A stretch of 64,000 nt of DNA from Aeromonas lusitana (GTDB taxonomy: Bacteria > Pseudomonadota > Gammaproteobacteria > Enterobacterales > Aeromonadaceae), in assembly GCF_002812985.1 (NCBI RefSeq), contig NZ_PGCP01000015.1, positions 1-64,000 on the forward strand, in the 5' to 3' direction. Shown one piece after another: positions 35,900 through 44,878 of this stretch. The notes beneath the pieces are model-generated. The model ran no database searches. It had not been told where the DNA came from and was given only the letters and a program-made list of their open reading frames with translations. The position numbers were made by a program, and so were the translations under genes. The number at the start of each line of letters is the position of its first letter. Position 1 is the stretch's first letter.

Positions 35900-35927
35900 T
35901 TGCCTGAACTCAGGCATTTCCTATATT
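35900..35927 (+). promoter_or_regulatory. rpmE promoter with overlapping palindrome
   Basis: TTGCCT, 16 bp, TATATT is a good sigma-70 promoter about 90 bp before rpmE. A perfect palindrome GCCTGA-ac-TCAGGC (35902-35915) overlaps the -35 box and could be an operator. Confidence 0.55.
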
Positions 35928-36014
35928 ATTCGCAGCCTTTGAAACTGTGTTCAACAATCGTGTGGTGTCCGACAACAGATCGGATGGCGACACGGCCTAT
36001 AATCGAGGTTGTCC

Positions 36015-36230
36015 ATGAAAGCTGGTATCCATCCTGACTACGTAGCCATCACCTGCAAGTGCTCTTGCGGTAACGTCATCAATACCTTCTCTACCCTGGG
36101 TAAAGATCTGAACCTGGACGTGTGCTCCGAGTGCCACCCGTTCTATACCGGCAAGCAGAAAGAAGTTTCTAGCGGCGGCCGCGTAGACAAGTTCAACAAG
36201 CGTTTCGGTGGTCTGACTGCCAAGAAGTAA
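36015..36230 (+). CDS. rpmE: Ribosomal protein L31, zinc-binding type
   Basis: 71 aa. It keeps the zinc ligands CKCSCGN near the N-terminus and [10 protein letters not shown] near residue 37, so it is the C+ form of L31, which is replaced by a cysteine-less paralogue in zinc-starved cells. It lies opposite priA, the usual arrangement in gamma-proteobacteria. GAGG precedes the ATG. Confidence 0.97.
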   Translation: MKAGIHPDYVAITCKCSCGNVINTFSTLGKDLNLDVCSECHPFYTGKQKEVSSGGRVDKFNKRFGGLTAKK

Positions 36231-36251
36231 TCTTACTTCTAAAGAATTCTG

Positions 36252-36279
36252 AAAAAGGCGCCCATCGGGCGCCTTTTTT
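36252..36279 (+). terminator. rpmE terminator
   Basis: AAAAAGGCGCCC-atc-GGGCGCCTTTTTT, 21 bp past the rpmE stop. Confidence 0.9.
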
Positions 36280-36325
36280 ATTGCGCGGCGTTCTGTATTG
36301 CGGCGCTTTGCCCTATGGTGGGACT

Positions 36326-36367
36326 CTCCCTTCTCCCCTTGCGGGAGAAGGGGTGGGTATGAGGGGG
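36326..36367. repeat. Dispersed intergenic hairpin repeat, copy 2
   Basis: CTCCCTTCTCCCC-ttg-CGGGAGAAGGGG followed by TGGGTATGAGGGGG, the same element as at 33591-33630 in the opposite orientation. Confidence 0.75.
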
Positions 36368-36394
36368 TGGTAAATGGAAAAGACAGGGAGGGTG

Positions 36395-36454
36395 CGGATG
36401 CGAAATTGTCTGGTGATGGGGGCGGCTGGCTACCACATGGTTTCTTATCTGGTG
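36395..36454 (+). pseudogene. Diverged copy of the 5' end of the following NAD(P)-binding gene
   Basis: About 60 bp starting at an ATG (36398) read MRNCLVMGAAGY, identical in protein to the start of the gene at 36514, then VSYLVP after a short change. The frame then leaves homology. It lies 116 bp before the intact start, between a repeat element and the gene. Confidence 0.85.
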
Positions 36455-36513
36455 CCCTCTTTTCCGATAGTGGGCACCTCATGCCTGGTTCGGACAACAC
36501 AGGGAAAATGCCG

Positions 36514-37947
36514 ATGAGAAACTGTCTGGTGATGGGAGCGGCTGGCTACATAGGTTCTTACCTGGTGCCTCATCTGCAAGGCTTGGGTTATCGGGTGATC
36601 GCCGGGGCGCGCCGTCCCTGTCGTCTGCCGGAGGGAGTCGAGTTTCGCCTCGCCGACAGCCTCAAGCCCATCACCCTGCTGCCCGCCCTGGCCGGGGTGG
36701 ATACCGTCTTCTACCTGGTACACGCCATGGGGGCCGGCGCCGGTTTCCACCGGCTGGAGCAGCAGGGGGTGAAAAACTTCGCCGCCGCCGCCCGTGCCGC
36801 CGGGGTGCGCCGCATCATCTATCTCGGCGCCATCCAGCCGAGCCCCTGCAACAGTCGCCACCTCAACTCCCGCCGCCACTGTGGCGAGTTGTTTCGCGAG
36901 GCGGGGGTACCCACGGTGGAACTGAGAGCCGGCATCATCATAGGGCCCGGCTCCGCCGCCTTCGAGGTGATGCGGGATCTGGTGTTCAACCTGCCGCTGA
37001 TGGTCACCCCCAGGTGGGTACGCTCGCGCACTCCGCCCATCGCGCTCTCCAACCTGTTGCACTATCTGGTCGGGCTGGTGGAGGCCGAAGGGGTGGATGG
37101 CCAGGTGTTCAATGCCGCCGGCCCCGATCTGCTCAGCTACCAGCAGCAACTGCAGAAGTTCGCCGCCCATATCGGCAAGCGTTGTCCCATCATACCCATC
37201 CCCTTCCTGAGCCCCCGCCTGTCGGCCTGGTGGCTGCAGTTCGCGACCTCTGTGCCCCAGCCCGTGGCCAAGGCGCTGGTGGGGGGGCTCAAGCACGATA
37301 TCCCGGCGGACGATGGCCCGCTGCGGGCTCTCTTGCCCCAGCCCCTGCTCAGCTTCGACGAGGCGCTGAGCGAGAGCCTGGCGCTGGAGCAGAAGCTCGG
37401 TGCCGAGCAGCAGGGGGAGGAGACACCGCTGGGCCTGCGCTGGCGCCATCCCGAGTACGGATTCTACGATCGCACCGCCAGCGGCGAGGCCATGTGTCTC
37501 GCCTCTACGGACGTGGTGTGGCAGGTGCTGCAGCAGCTCGGCGGCGAGCAGCGCTACTTCTACATGAACGAGCTCTGGGTGGTGCGCGAATGGATGGATC
37601 ACCTGATCGGCGGCCCGGCCCTGACCCGGGGGCGCACCAATCCGGCGCGCTTCGTGAAGGGGGACATGCTGGACTCCTGGCAGATCCTCGGGGTGGAGGA
37701 GGGCCGCAGGCTGGATCTCTTGTTCAACATGAAGGCCCCCGGGGTGGGGCGGCTGGAGTTCAATATCCTGCCGGAAGAGTCCGGCCTGACCCGGCTCAAG
37801 GTGACGGCCCACTGGCACCCGCAAGGGGCCTGGGGGCTGGCCTACTGGCTCGCCATGTTGCCGTTCCATCTGTTCATCTTCCAGGGCATGACGGAGGCGA
37901 TCGCCCGTCAGGCGGAGCAGAGGGCCGGCATTCCCGTGATGGATTGA
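36514..37947 (+). CDS. NAD(P)-binding epimerase-like protein with DUF2867 domain
   Basis: 477 aa from the ATG at 36514; an ATG two codons earlier is possible. Residues 1-290 form a Rossmann fold of the atypical SDR type (VMGAAGYIGSYL nucleotide loop, FYLVHAMGAGAG near 71), as in NAD(P)H-binding YbjT-like proteins. Residues 320-470 fit DUF2867 (DVVWQVLQQLGGEQRYFY onward), a domain of unknown role. The C-terminus has a hydrophobic stretch (WLAMLPFHLFIFQ). The substrate is unknown. Confidence 0.82.
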   Translation: MRNCLVMGAAGYIGSYLVPHLQGLGYRVIAGARRPCRLPEGVEFRLADSLKPITLLPALAGVDTVFYLVHAMGAGAGFHRLEQQGVKNFAAAARAAGVRRIIYLGAIQPSPCNSRHLNSRRHCGELFREAGVPTVELRAGIIIGPGSAAFEVMRDLVFNLPLMVTPRWVRSRTPPIALSNLLHYLVGLVEAEGVDGQVFNAAGPDLLSYQQQLQKFAAHIGKRCPIIPIPFLSPRLSAWWLQFATSVPQPVAKALVGGLKHDIPADDGPLRALLPQPLLSFDEALSESLALEQKLGAEQQGEETPLGLRWRHPEYGFYDRTASGEAMCLASTDVVWQVLQQLGGEQRYFYMNELWVVREWMDHLIGGPALTRGRTNPARFVKGDMLDSWQILGVEEGRRLDLLFNMKAPGVGRLEFNILPEESGLTRLKVTAHWHPQGAWGLAYWLAMLPFHLFIFQGMTEAIARQAEQRAGIPVMD

Positions 37948-38124
37948 AACCATATCTATAACTAATTAGGTATTAGTGGCTGGTGTGACGTGCTGATAAC
38001 TGGCTCATCAGCAGAATATGGCGATACTTTCTGCTGTGAAAGCCCGATGGTTTTCTTTATGATCCCCAGCCCTCGCCACTGGCGGGGTTGCACCACACCA
38101 TTCACTTCCGTATCGGGGTTCCCC

Positions 38125-39369
38125 ATGTCCGATCTGCGTCAAGAAGCGCTCGATTACCACGCCCATCCCATTCCCGGCAAGATTGCCATCGCCCTCACCA
38201 AGTCCGCCGAGACCGCCCACGATCTGGCGCTGGCCTACAGTCCAGGGGTCGCCGAGCCTGTGCGCGAGATAGCCGCGAATCCGGACGACGCCTACTGCTA
38301 TACCGGCAAGGGCAATCTGGTGGCCGTCATCTCCAACGGCACCGCCATCCTGGGGCTGGGCAATCTGGGTCCGCTGGCCTCCAAGCCGGTGATGGAGGGC
38401 AAGGCCCTGCTGTTCAAGCGCTTTGCCGGCATCGACGCCATCGACATCGAAGTGAAACACGAGACCAGTGCCCAGTTCATCGACACTGTGGCGGCCATCG
38501 CCGACACCTTCGGCGGCATCAATCTGGAAGACATCAAGGCGCCGGAGTGCTTCGAGATAGAGCAGGCGCTGATCGAGCGCTGCGACATCCCGGTATTCCA
38601 CGATGACCAGCACGGCACCGCCATCGTCACCGCCGCCGGCCTGCTCAACGCCCTGGAGGTGCAGGGCAAGCGCATCGAGCAGAGCCGCATCGTCTGCATG
38701 GGCGCCGGCGCCGCCGCCACCGCCTGCATGGATCTGCTGATCAAGTGTGGCGCCGCGCCGCAGCATATCTTCATGCTGGACCGCCAGGGGGTGATCCACA
38801 CCGGCCGCACCGACTTGAACCAGTACAAGCAGCGCTTCGCCAACGATACTCCGCTGCGCACCCTGATGGATGTCATCGAGGGGGCTGACGTGTTTGTCGG
38901 CGTCTCGGGCCCGGACGTGTTGCCCCCCGAGGCGGTGGCCCTGATGGCGCCGCACCCGGTGATCTTCGCCTGCTCCAACCCGGATCCCGAGATCAAGCCC
39001 GCCCTGGCCCACGCCGTGCGGGGCGACCTCATCATGGGCACGGGTCGCTCGGACTACCCGAACCAGATTAACAACGTCATCTGCTTCCCCTTCATCTTCC
39101 GTGGCGCCCTGGATGCCCGTGCCAGCCGCATCAACGATGCCATGAAGGTGGCGGCGGTGGAGGCCATCCGTGGTCTGGTGAAAGAACCCGTGCCCGCCGA
39201 GGTGCTGACCGCCGCCGGGGTGAGCGAGCTGCACTTTGGCAAGGATTACGTCATTCCCAAGCCGATGGATGCCCGCCTGTTGCCACGGGTGGCCCGCGCC
39301 GTGGCGCAGGCTGCGGTGGACTCCGGGGTGGCCCGGGTCGCACTGCCTGTCGGTTATATGCAGGACTGA
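38125..39369 (+). CDS. Malic enzyme (malate dehydrogenase, decarboxylating)
   Basis: 414 aa from the ATG at 38125. It oxidatively decarboxylates malate to pyruvate. Malic-enzyme blocks are [12 protein letters not shown], the [19 protein letters not shown] block (N-terminal domain), the metal-binding [16 protein letters not shown] (about 155) and the NAD(P) loop [12 protein letters not shown] (about 190). It lacks the C-terminal phosphotransacetylase-like domain of the 759-aa E. coli MaeB, so it is the short form. Its 5' leader (37948-38124) holds a GC-rich hairpin of unclear meaning. Confidence 0.92.
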   Translation: MSDLRQEALDYHAHPIPGKIAIALTKSAETAHDLALAYSPGVAEPVREIAANPDDAYCYTGKGNLVAVISNGTAILGLGNLGPLASKPVMEGKALLFKRFAGIDAIDIEVKHETSAQFIDTVAAIADTFGGINLEDIKAPECFEIEQALIERCDIPVFHDDQHGTAIVTAAGLLNALEVQGKRIEQSRIVCMGAGAAATACMDLLIKCGAAPQHIFMLDRQGVIHTGRTDLNQYKQRFANDTPLRTLMDVIEGADVFVGVSGPDVLPPEAVALMAPHPVIFACSNPDPEIKPALAHAVRGDLIMGTGRSDYPNQINNVICFPFIFRGALDARASRINDAMKVAAVEAIRGLVKEPVPAEVLTAAGVSELHFGKDYVIPKPMDARLLPRVARAVAQAAVDSGVARVALPVGYMQD

Positions 39370-39396
39370 GAGCAAGGGCTCTGCCACGCTCATGAC

Positions 39397-39425
39397 AAAA
39401 GGGGCCCCGCGATGGGGCCCCTTTT
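39397..39425. terminator. Bidirectional terminator between malic enzyme gene and asr copy 1
   Basis: AAAAGGGGCCCC-gcgat-GGGGCCCCTTTT works in both directions and serves the convergent genes. Confidence 0.9.
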
Positions 39426-39446
39426 CATGGGGAGCTTGGCGAATGA

Positions 39447-39635
39447 TCAGGCGCTTTTCGGCGTTGCCTTCTTGGTGGTGGGTGCAGCCTTGGCGTGGGT
39501 GGCCTTGTGGTGCTTCTTCACGACCTTGGTCTGGGTGGTCTGGTGCGCGGCACCCTTGGTCGGGGTGGCGGCCATGGTGAAGCCGGAGGTGAGGGCGAAG
39601 ACGGCGGCCAGGCTCAGGGGGATCAGCTTGTTCAT
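39447..39635 (-). CDS. asr: Asr-like acid shock protein, copy 1
   Basis: 62 aa from the ATG at 39635, with AGGAACTGG upstream. A signal peptide (MNKLIPLSLAAVFALTSGFTMA) is followed by a small basic region of Lys, His, Ala, Thr and Pro (KVVKKHHKATHAKA). This is the composition of Asr, the periplasmic acid-shock protein of enterics, whose gene is controlled by RstAB. It is a tandem paralogue of 39822-40001. An RstA-box-like site lies about 100 bp upstream. Confidence 0.75.
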   Translation of the reverse strand: MNKLIPLSLAAVFALTSGFTMAATPTKGAAHQTTQTKVVKKHHKATHAKAAPTTKKATPKSA

Positions 39636-39689
39636 ATTCCAGTTCCTTGTGCGAGTTGATGGTATGGAGCGTTTCTCCATGACTTCATC

Positions 39690-39749
39690 CTAGGGCAGGG
39701 GCAGGTTCGCTTCAGTGAGCGGCTGGTGACGGTTTGTATCCAGATGTAC
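39690..39749 (-). pseudogene. Copy of the rstB 3' end upstream of asr copy 1
   Basis: Twenty codons in frame, VHLDTNRHQPLTEANLPLP then stop, equal the end of rstB (VHLDTNRHQPLTEANPARP). The tandem duplication that made the two asr genes therefore carried the rstB tail with it, period 366 bp. Confidence 0.9.
39735..39748 (-). promoter_or_regulatory. RstA-box-like site upstream of asr copy 1
   Basis: On the minus strand TACATCTGGATACA matches the E. coli RstA box TACATNTNGTTACA with one mismatch. It lies about 100 bp before the asr start and beside the RstAB genes. Confidence 0.65.
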
Positions 39750-39781
39750 GACCCTTGCCGGCGCCTGGGAGTGAAAACGAC

Positions 39782-39805
39782 AAAGGGGCCCGAGGGGCCC
39801 CTTTT
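39782..39805 (-). terminator. Terminator of asr copy 2
   Basis: AAAGGGGCCC-gag-GGGCCCCTTTT, 17 bp past the stop of asr copy 2. Confidence 0.85.
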
Positions 39806-39821
39806 CACGAACACGTACGAC

Positions 39822-40001
39822 TTACTTGGTCTTGGGTGCGACTTTCACGGCTGGCGCGGTATGGGCTGCCTTGTGATGTTTTTTCACTACTTTGGTCTGG
39901 GTGGCCTGGGGAGCGGCGGCCTTGGTCGGGGTGGCAGCCATGGTGAAGCCGGAGGTCAGGGCGAAGACAGCGGCCAGGCTCAGGGGGATCAGCTTGTTCA
40001 T
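39822..40001 (-). CDS. asr: Asr-like acid shock protein, copy 2
   Basis: 59 aa from the ATG at 40001. The signal peptide is identical to copy 1, followed by AATPTKAAAPQATQTKVV and KKHHKAAHTAP. Mature parts differ by several substitutions and length, so the pair is not recent. The gene directly follows rstB, and its RstA-box-like site (40101-40114) lies inside the rstB coding end. Regulation by RstA and probable periplasmic location are inferred from the E. coli system. Confidence 0.75.
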   Translation of the reverse strand: MNKLIPLSLAAVFALTSGFTMAATPTKAAAPQATQTKVVKKHHKAAHTAPAVKVAPKTK

Positions 40002-40055
40002 ATTCCAGTTCCTCATTCGGGTTGATGGTATGGAGTGATTCTCCATGCCTTCATC

Positions 40056-41381
40056 CTAGGGCCGCGCCGGGTTTGCTTCAGTGAGTGGCTGGTGACGGTT
40101 TGTATCCAGATGTACGGGCAGCAAGAGGCCGAAGCGGGCCCCCGCTTCGCTCTGCAGGAGTTGCACCTCGCCGCCATGGTGGCGGGCTATGCTGCGCACT
40201 ATGGCGAGCCCGAGCCCGGCCCCGCCGGTGCGCCTGTCACGGCTCTGATCCAGGCGCACGAAGGGCTCGAAGATCTGGGGGGCCAGCGCCGGGTCTATGC
40301 CGGGGCCGTCGTCGCTCACCACCAACAGATAGTGCTCCTGCTGCTGCTCCATGCACAGGGTCACCCGACTGACGGCGTGACGCTGGGCGTTGCCGATGAG
40401 GTTCTCCAGCGCTCGCTCCAGCAACCTGGCGTCGCCGCGCCAGGGCAGGGGGCTGGCGGGGGGAAGGAACTCGAGTTGTTTCTCCGGCCGCAGCGCCTGC
40501 CAGTCGGCCAGGTGTTCCGCCGCCCAGCCGCCCAGCTCCAGATCGCTGCACTGCAGCGGCAGCTCGGGGCGATCGAGTCTGGCATAGGTGAGCATCTCCT
40601 CGATAAGGGCATCCAGTGCGCCTAGGTCGCGCTCCAGCCCCTGCCGGTCGGCCTCGGCTGGTGGCGGCTCCAGCATGGCGAGCCGGTAGCGCAACCTGAC
40701 CAGGGGGGTGCGCAGCTCGTGAGCGATGGCATCGGTCAGCTGTTTGCGGCTCGCCAGCATGGCCTGCAACTGCTCGGCCATCAGATCGAAGGTGCGACCG
40801 ACTCTGGCCAGGCTGCTGCCAGGGGGCAGGCCGGTGCGGCTGGAGAGATCCCCATCACCGACCCGGCGCGCCGTCTGCTCGAGTTGTTGCAGGCCGCGCC
40901 AGTGAGGCCTCAGCCAGAGCAGGATCGGCAGACCAAGGGAGAGACCGATGAGCAACAGCAGACCCACATCGACCCAGTGCAGCTCGTGCAGATAGGAAAG
41001 GTAGGGCACGGGGCCGACGATCAGTACCTGTTCCGTGCCTGGGATGCGCTGCAGGAAAGTATCATCCTCCTCGACGATGACGATGTTACCCGCCTCGAGG
41101 AAGGTCTGATCATCCCGGGCCAGGGGCTGGCTGCTGAGCACCCCGGTCTGCAACGGCAGGTTGAGTTGGCGGCTCTGCTCCCCCATGCGATCGGGCCAGC
41201 GCTCCGGCGGCAGGCGTGCCAGTTCGCCGGTGAGCAGGCCGAGGGAGCCTTGCATCATGTGCTCCAGGTAGCGATCCCCCGCCCGCTCGGCACTGACCTG
41301 ATAGACCAGGCCGATCAGCAGGATGGCGAGGCCAAAACAGCCGATCAGCAGCAGGTAGAACTGGATAAACAGGCGACGCAT
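40056..41381 (-). CDS. rstB: Sensor histidine kinase RstB
   Basis: 441 aa. Membrane segments lie at about 5-27 and 138-158, with a periplasmic sensor domain between them and a HAMP region at about 160-210. The phosphoacceptor H-box is AHELRTPLVRLRYR (about 220). The N-box is NLIGNAQRH, and the G-boxes are VSDDGPGI and GGAGLGLAIV. RstB of E. coli responds to low Mg and acid and phosphorylates RstA. Gene order rstA-rstB-asr supports the name. The RstA-box-like site at 40101-40114 overlaps its last codons. Confidence 0.88.
   Translation of the reverse strand: MRRLFIQFYLLLIGCFGLAILLIGLVYQVSAERAGDRYLEHMMQGSLGLLTGELARLPPERWPDRMGEQSRQLNLPLQTGVLSSQPLARDDQTFLEAGNIVIVEEDDTFLQRIPGTEQVLIVGPVPYLSYLHELHWVDVGLLLLIGLSLGLPILLWLRPHWRGLQQLEQTARRVGDGDLSSRTGLPPGSSLARVGRTFDLMAEQLQAMLASRKQLTDAIAHELRTPLVRLRYRLAMLEPPPAEADRQGLERDLGALDALIEEMLTYARLDRPELPLQCSDLELGGWAAEHLADWQALRPEKQLEFLPPASPLPWRGDARLLERALENLIGNAQRHAVSRVTLCMEQQQEHYLLVVSDDGPGIDPALAPQIFEPFVRLDQSRDRRTGGAGLGLAIVRSIARHHGGEVQLLQSEAGARFGLLLPVHLDTNRHQPLTEANPARP
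40101..40114 (-). promoter_or_regulatory. RstA-box-like site inside the rstB 3' end, upstream of asr copy 2
   Basis: TACATCTGGATACA on the minus strand is identical to the site at 39735-39748 and lies within the codons for HLDTNRH of rstB, 100 bp before asr copy 2. A TAGGAT -10-like box follows nearer the gene. Confidence 0.65.
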
Positions 41382-41444
41382 GGCGACTCTCTCCGTGATC
41401 TTTGCATGGGCCGCCCGCGTGTGACGGGGCAGCCGGCGGCGCGC

Positions 41445-42152
41445 TTATTCCCAGGCGTGGGTCACCAGCAGATAGCCTTTCTGGCGCACCGTCTTGATCC
41501 GGGTGGGGTTGCTGGTGTCATCCCCGAGCTTGCGGCGCAGGCGGGAGATGGCCACGTCCATGCTGCGATCCTGACCGTCATAGTCGCGGCCACGCAGGCT
41601 GCGAAACAGCGCTTCCCGCCCCAGGATATGGCCGGCGTGGCAGGCGAGCTCCCACAAGAGATCGAAGTCGGCGGTGGAGAGGGGAATGCTGCTGCCGTCG
41701 AGGCGCACGTCCCGCGCCGGGCCGTCGATCTGCAAGCGGCCAAATTGCAGACGCTGGGGCGGCGGGCTCGGCTGAGTTGTCTGGGACGCCTGTCCCTGCT
41801 GGCGGAACTGGACTCGCAGCCGGGCCAGCAGCACGGAAGGGGGCGTGGTCTTGAGGATGTAGTCGTTGGCGCCGAGCTCCAGACTCAGGATCTGGTTCAT
41901 GTCGCTGTCCAGCGACGTCAGCATGACGATGGGGCCGGCGAAGCGCGGGCGCAGATCTCGGCACAGGGAGAGGCCGTCCTGACCCGGCAGCATGATGTCG
42001 AGCAGCACCAGATCCGGCTGCTCGGCCTCGACTCGGGCCAGCGCCCTGTCTCCCCGGGTTTCCAGCAGGACTTCCATATCGTGGCGGCCGAGCCAGCTGC
42101 TGATGAGCTGGCCAATTTCGGGATCATCTTCAACAAAGAGAACGCGTGGCAT
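41445..42152 (-). CDS. rstA: Response regulator RstA
   Basis: 235 aa from the ATG at 42152 (MPRVLFVEDD). The receiver domain has the acidic pair ED, the phosphorylation aspartate in LLDIMLPG (about 52), and the T and K positions (MLTSL, ILKTT). An OmpR-type winged helix covers about 135-232 (LSTADFDLLWELACHAGHILGRE). The pair with RstB and two nearby sites similar to RstA boxes indicate local control of asr. Confidence 0.88.
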   Translation of the reverse strand: MPRVLFVEDDPEIGQLISSWLGRHDMEVLLETRGDRALARVEAEQPDLVLLDIMLPGQDGLSLCRDLRPRFAGPIVMLTSLDSDMNQILSLELGANDYILKTTPPSVLLARLRVQFRQQGQASQTTQPSPPPQRLQFGRLQIDGPARDVRLDGSSIPLSTADFDLLWELACHAGHILGREALFRSLRGRDYDGQDRSMDVAISRLRRKLGDDTSNPTRIKTVRQKGYLLVTHAWE

Positions 42153-42332
42153 GGTGGCGTGACACCCAGGCAATGGCGCGAATGCGCGTGCCGCCAGCAT
42201 AGCGGCTCCCGTTGCCACATGCACAGGGATAAATAATCGGACAGGGCCCTTGGGCCCTGTCGTCATACTGGTGTGGATAGCGGTGGGATCAGCCTGCCTT
42301 GCGGCGCTGTTCTGCCTCACTGGAGCACTTCA

Positions 42333-42373
42333 CTCCCTTCTCCCCTGGCGGGAGAAGGGTTGGGGATGAGGGG
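42333..42373. repeat. Dispersed intergenic hairpin repeat, copy 3
   Basis: CTCCCTTCTCCCC-tgg-CGGGAGAAGGG followed by TTGGGGATGAGGGG, just past the trmA stop. It is nearly the reverse complement of the copy at 33591-33630. Confidence 0.8.
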
Positions 42374-42378
42374 AGAGG

Positions 42379-43512
42379 TTAGCCCACCTTGCGCTTCAAA
42401 TAGACCCCGGCTTCCATATGGTGGGTCCAGGGGAACTGGTCGAACAGGGCGAAGCGGGCGATCTCGTGAGTCTCGCCGAGCACCGCCATATTCGCCTGCA
42501 GGGTGTCCGGGTTGCAGGAGATGTAGAGGATGTTGTCGTACTCCTGCACCAGCTTGACGGTGGCATCGTCCAGGCCCGCACGGGGCGGGTCCACGAAGAT
42601 GGTGTTGCACTGGTAGCTCTGCAAGTCGACGCCCTTGAGGCGGTTGAACTCCCGCTCGCCACGCATCGCCAGGGTAAACTCCTCGGCGGACATGCGCAGT
42701 ATGATGAGGTTGTCCACGCCGTTGGCGGCGATGTTGTACTGGGCGGAGTCCACGCTCGGCTTGGCGATCTCGGTGGCCAGCACCTTGCGGAAGTTCTGGG
42801 CCAGGGCGATGGAGAAGTTGCCGTTGCCGCAGTAGAGCTCCAGCAGATCCCCCTCGCTCCCCTTGGTCACGTCCAGTGCCCAGCCCAGCATCTGTTCGTT
42901 GATGGCGGCGTTGGGTTGGGTGAAGCTGTTCTCCACCTGCTTGTAGACCAACTCACGCCCCTGCACATTCAAGCGCTCGATGACGAACTCTTCCGTCAGG
43001 CAGATCTTCTGCTTGTGGGCACGGCCGATGAGCCGCAGATCGAAGCCTTGGGCCTGTAGCTCGGCCTGCAGCAGCTCGGCGGCTGGCTGCCACTCGGCTT
43101 CCAGGCGGCGATGATAGAGCAGGCTGACACAGATCTGGCCGGACTGGGTGGAGAGGTAATCGACCTGGAACAGCTTCTTGCGCAGCACGGGGTGTGGGCG
43201 CAGCCCCTCGATCAGCTTGGGCATCAGGGCGTTGATGAGCAGGCTGGCGGTGGGGAACTGGTCGACCCGGATGATCTCCTTGGTGGCCGGGGCATACATG
43301 CAGTGGAAGAGATCATCCCCCTCGTGCCAGATGCGAAACTCGGCGCGCATCCGGTAGTGCTCGGCGGGGGAGGCATGCACCTCCAGGGCGGGCGGATTGC
43401 AACCGGCGAACAGCTCGGTGAGGCGGGCGCGCTTCTCGTCGAGCTGGGCCTGATAATCGGCGGCGGACCGCTGGGCCTGAGTGTCGGTGGAAGCTGGCTG
43501 TGATTGCGTCAT
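42379..43512 (-). CDS. trmA: tRNA (uracil-5-)-methyltransferase
   Basis: 377 aa from the ATG at 43512 (MTQSQPAST). TrmA makes m5U54 in the T-loop of tRNA. The SAM-binding site [16 protein letters not shown] (about 222) is visible. VDPPRAGLD (about 309) follows, and the catalytic cysteine is in YISCNPDTL (about 335). The length is slightly longer than in E. coli (366 aa) because of a short N-terminal extension. Confidence 0.95.
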   Translation of the reverse strand: MTQSQPASTDTQAQRSAADYQAQLDEKRARLTELFAGCNPPALEVHASPAEHYRMRAEFRIWHEGDDLFHCMYAPATKEIIRVDQFPTASLLINALMPKLIEGLRPHPVLRKKLFQVDYLSTQSGQICVSLLYHRRLEAEWQPAAELLQAELQAQGFDLRLIGRAHKQKICLTEEFVIERLNVQGRELVYKQVENSFTQPNAAINEQMLGWALDVTKGSEGDLLELYCGNGNFSIALAQNFRKVLATEIAKPSVDSAQYNIAANGVDNLIILRMSAEEFTLAMRGEREFNRLKGVDLQSYQCNTIFVDPPRAGLDDATVKLVQEYDNILYISCNPDTLQANMAVLGETHEIARFALFDQFPWTHHMEAGVYLKRKVG

Positions 43513-43681
43513 GGGTACCTCGCATGCACCGGGCAGAGCCGGGTAAAAACCGGGGGAAGGCCTTGGCCAACCAAAGGGGCAAGATTGTAAGAGGCCGCCG
43601 CAGATTCTCCAAGTTTTTATGGTCAAGAAGTGTCCAGTCGGGCCGATAACCGATCCACCACTATTGGCGGGAGGAAGAAAG

Positions 43682-44800
43682 ATGCAGATCGATGGCATGG
43701 GCGCGGCCCAACCCAAGGGAGTGGGTGCCTCCCCCAAGGCAACCCAGGCGGCCCAGAACAAGCCGGCGGAGGAGGGGGATCAGGTCTCCCTCAACCAGCC
43801 GCCGAAATGGGCCCAGCGGCTGATTGAGCAGGCCCTGCAGTTCGCCCTGGAGATCAATGGCCAGCACTATCAGGCCCCCAAGAGCCAGGAGTTCAAGCTG
43901 GATCCACCGGAGGCGATCACCCCGGACACCCTGTTCGACTACCAGTCGGTCGCGGACAACGTGCTGCAATTCGTCACCGGACGGCTGGGGGCGGCGCGGG
44001 CGGACGGCAAGAGCGACGACCAGCTGGCCGAGATGCTGGCCCAGGCCCGCAAGGGGGTGGACATGGGCTTTGGCGGCGCCAGAGAGCAGCTCGGCAGCTG
44101 GGCGGACAACGAAGACATCAAGACCGGCATGGATCAGAGCTACAAGTTGATCCAGAACGGGCTGGAGTCCTTCGAGAAGGAGTTCTTCGGCGAGGTGTCA
44201 AGCACTGAGCTGGGGGCGGCCGAGATGGCCAGCCGCCAGCAGAGCTCACTCGAAATCGAGACCCGGGACGGGGACAAGGTGATACTGCGCTTTCGCGACA
44301 GCTGGCAGTTCAAATCCCGTGGGGAGGAGGGCGGCAGCCAGTTCAGCCTGAAATCGAGTCAGAGCTTCGACTTCTCCCTGGAGGGGAACCTGAACGCCGA
44401 TGAGATGGACTCGATAGGCAGGCTGGTGAAGGGGCTGGACGAGCTGGCGGGCAACTTCTTCGGCGGGGATGACAAGACGCTGGCGGACAAGTTGAACGGC
44501 CTGCAGCTGGACGACAGCCAGCTGGCCTCTTATTCCCTCAAGCTCAGGCAGTCCACCAAGCTGAGCCAGGCCTATCAGGGCTCTCACTCGCTGCAGGAGA
44601 GCCTGAAACCCCTGGCGGACTATCTGCCGAGGCTGGGCCAGTTGCAGCAGCAGGCCGATACCCTGTTGCCCCCATCGCAGCAGCAGGCGCTGACGCCGGC
44701 CGTGTTGGCGGCGCGAGGTCAGAGCGATGCCCAGGGCGCCGGCTTTATGGGTTTCAACCAACGGATGCTGGAGGCCGCCCGGCTGCTCGGCCAGGTCTGA
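43682..44800 (+). CDS. DUF5610-like protein
   Basis: 372 aa from the ATG at 43682, with GGAGG upstream. There is no signal peptide. The N-terminal about 165 residues ([22 protein letters not shown], then [19 protein letters not shown]) fit the DUF5610 pattern found in Aeromonas, Shewanella and Vibrio proteins of unknown function. The C-terminal part is Gln/Ser/Leu-rich and predicted helical. I cannot assign a role; it stands alone between trmA and the adenosyltransferase-like gene. Confidence 0.7.
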   Translation: MQIDGMGAAQPKGVGASPKATQAAQNKPAEEGDQVSLNQPPKWAQRLIEQALQFALEINGQHYQAPKSQEFKLDPPEAITPDTLFDYQSVADNVLQFVTGRLGAARADGKSDDQLAEMLAQARKGVDMGFGGAREQLGSWADNEDIKTGMDQSYKLIQNGLESFEKEFFGEVSSTELGAAEMASRQQSSLEIETRDGDKVILRFRDSWQFKSRGEEGGSQFSLKSSQSFDFSLEGNLNADEMDSIGRLVKGLDELAGNFFGGDDKTLADKLNGLQLDDSQLASYSLKLRQSTKLSQAYQGSHSLQESLKPLADYLPRLGQLQQQADTLLPPSQQQALTPAVLAARGQSDAQGAGFMGFNQRMLEAARLLGQV

Positions 44801-44878
44801 CACCAAACCATGACTTGAGCGGTTTGCCAGCCCCTCATCGGGCTGGCACACTGCCCTTTTCCCTGACCAGATGCGGCC

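Noticed and set aside
38125..39369. A frameshifted full-length maeB
   Set aside because: A terminator and the asr genes follow directly. No phosphotransacetylase-like sequence is found downstream, so it is a short-form malic enzyme.
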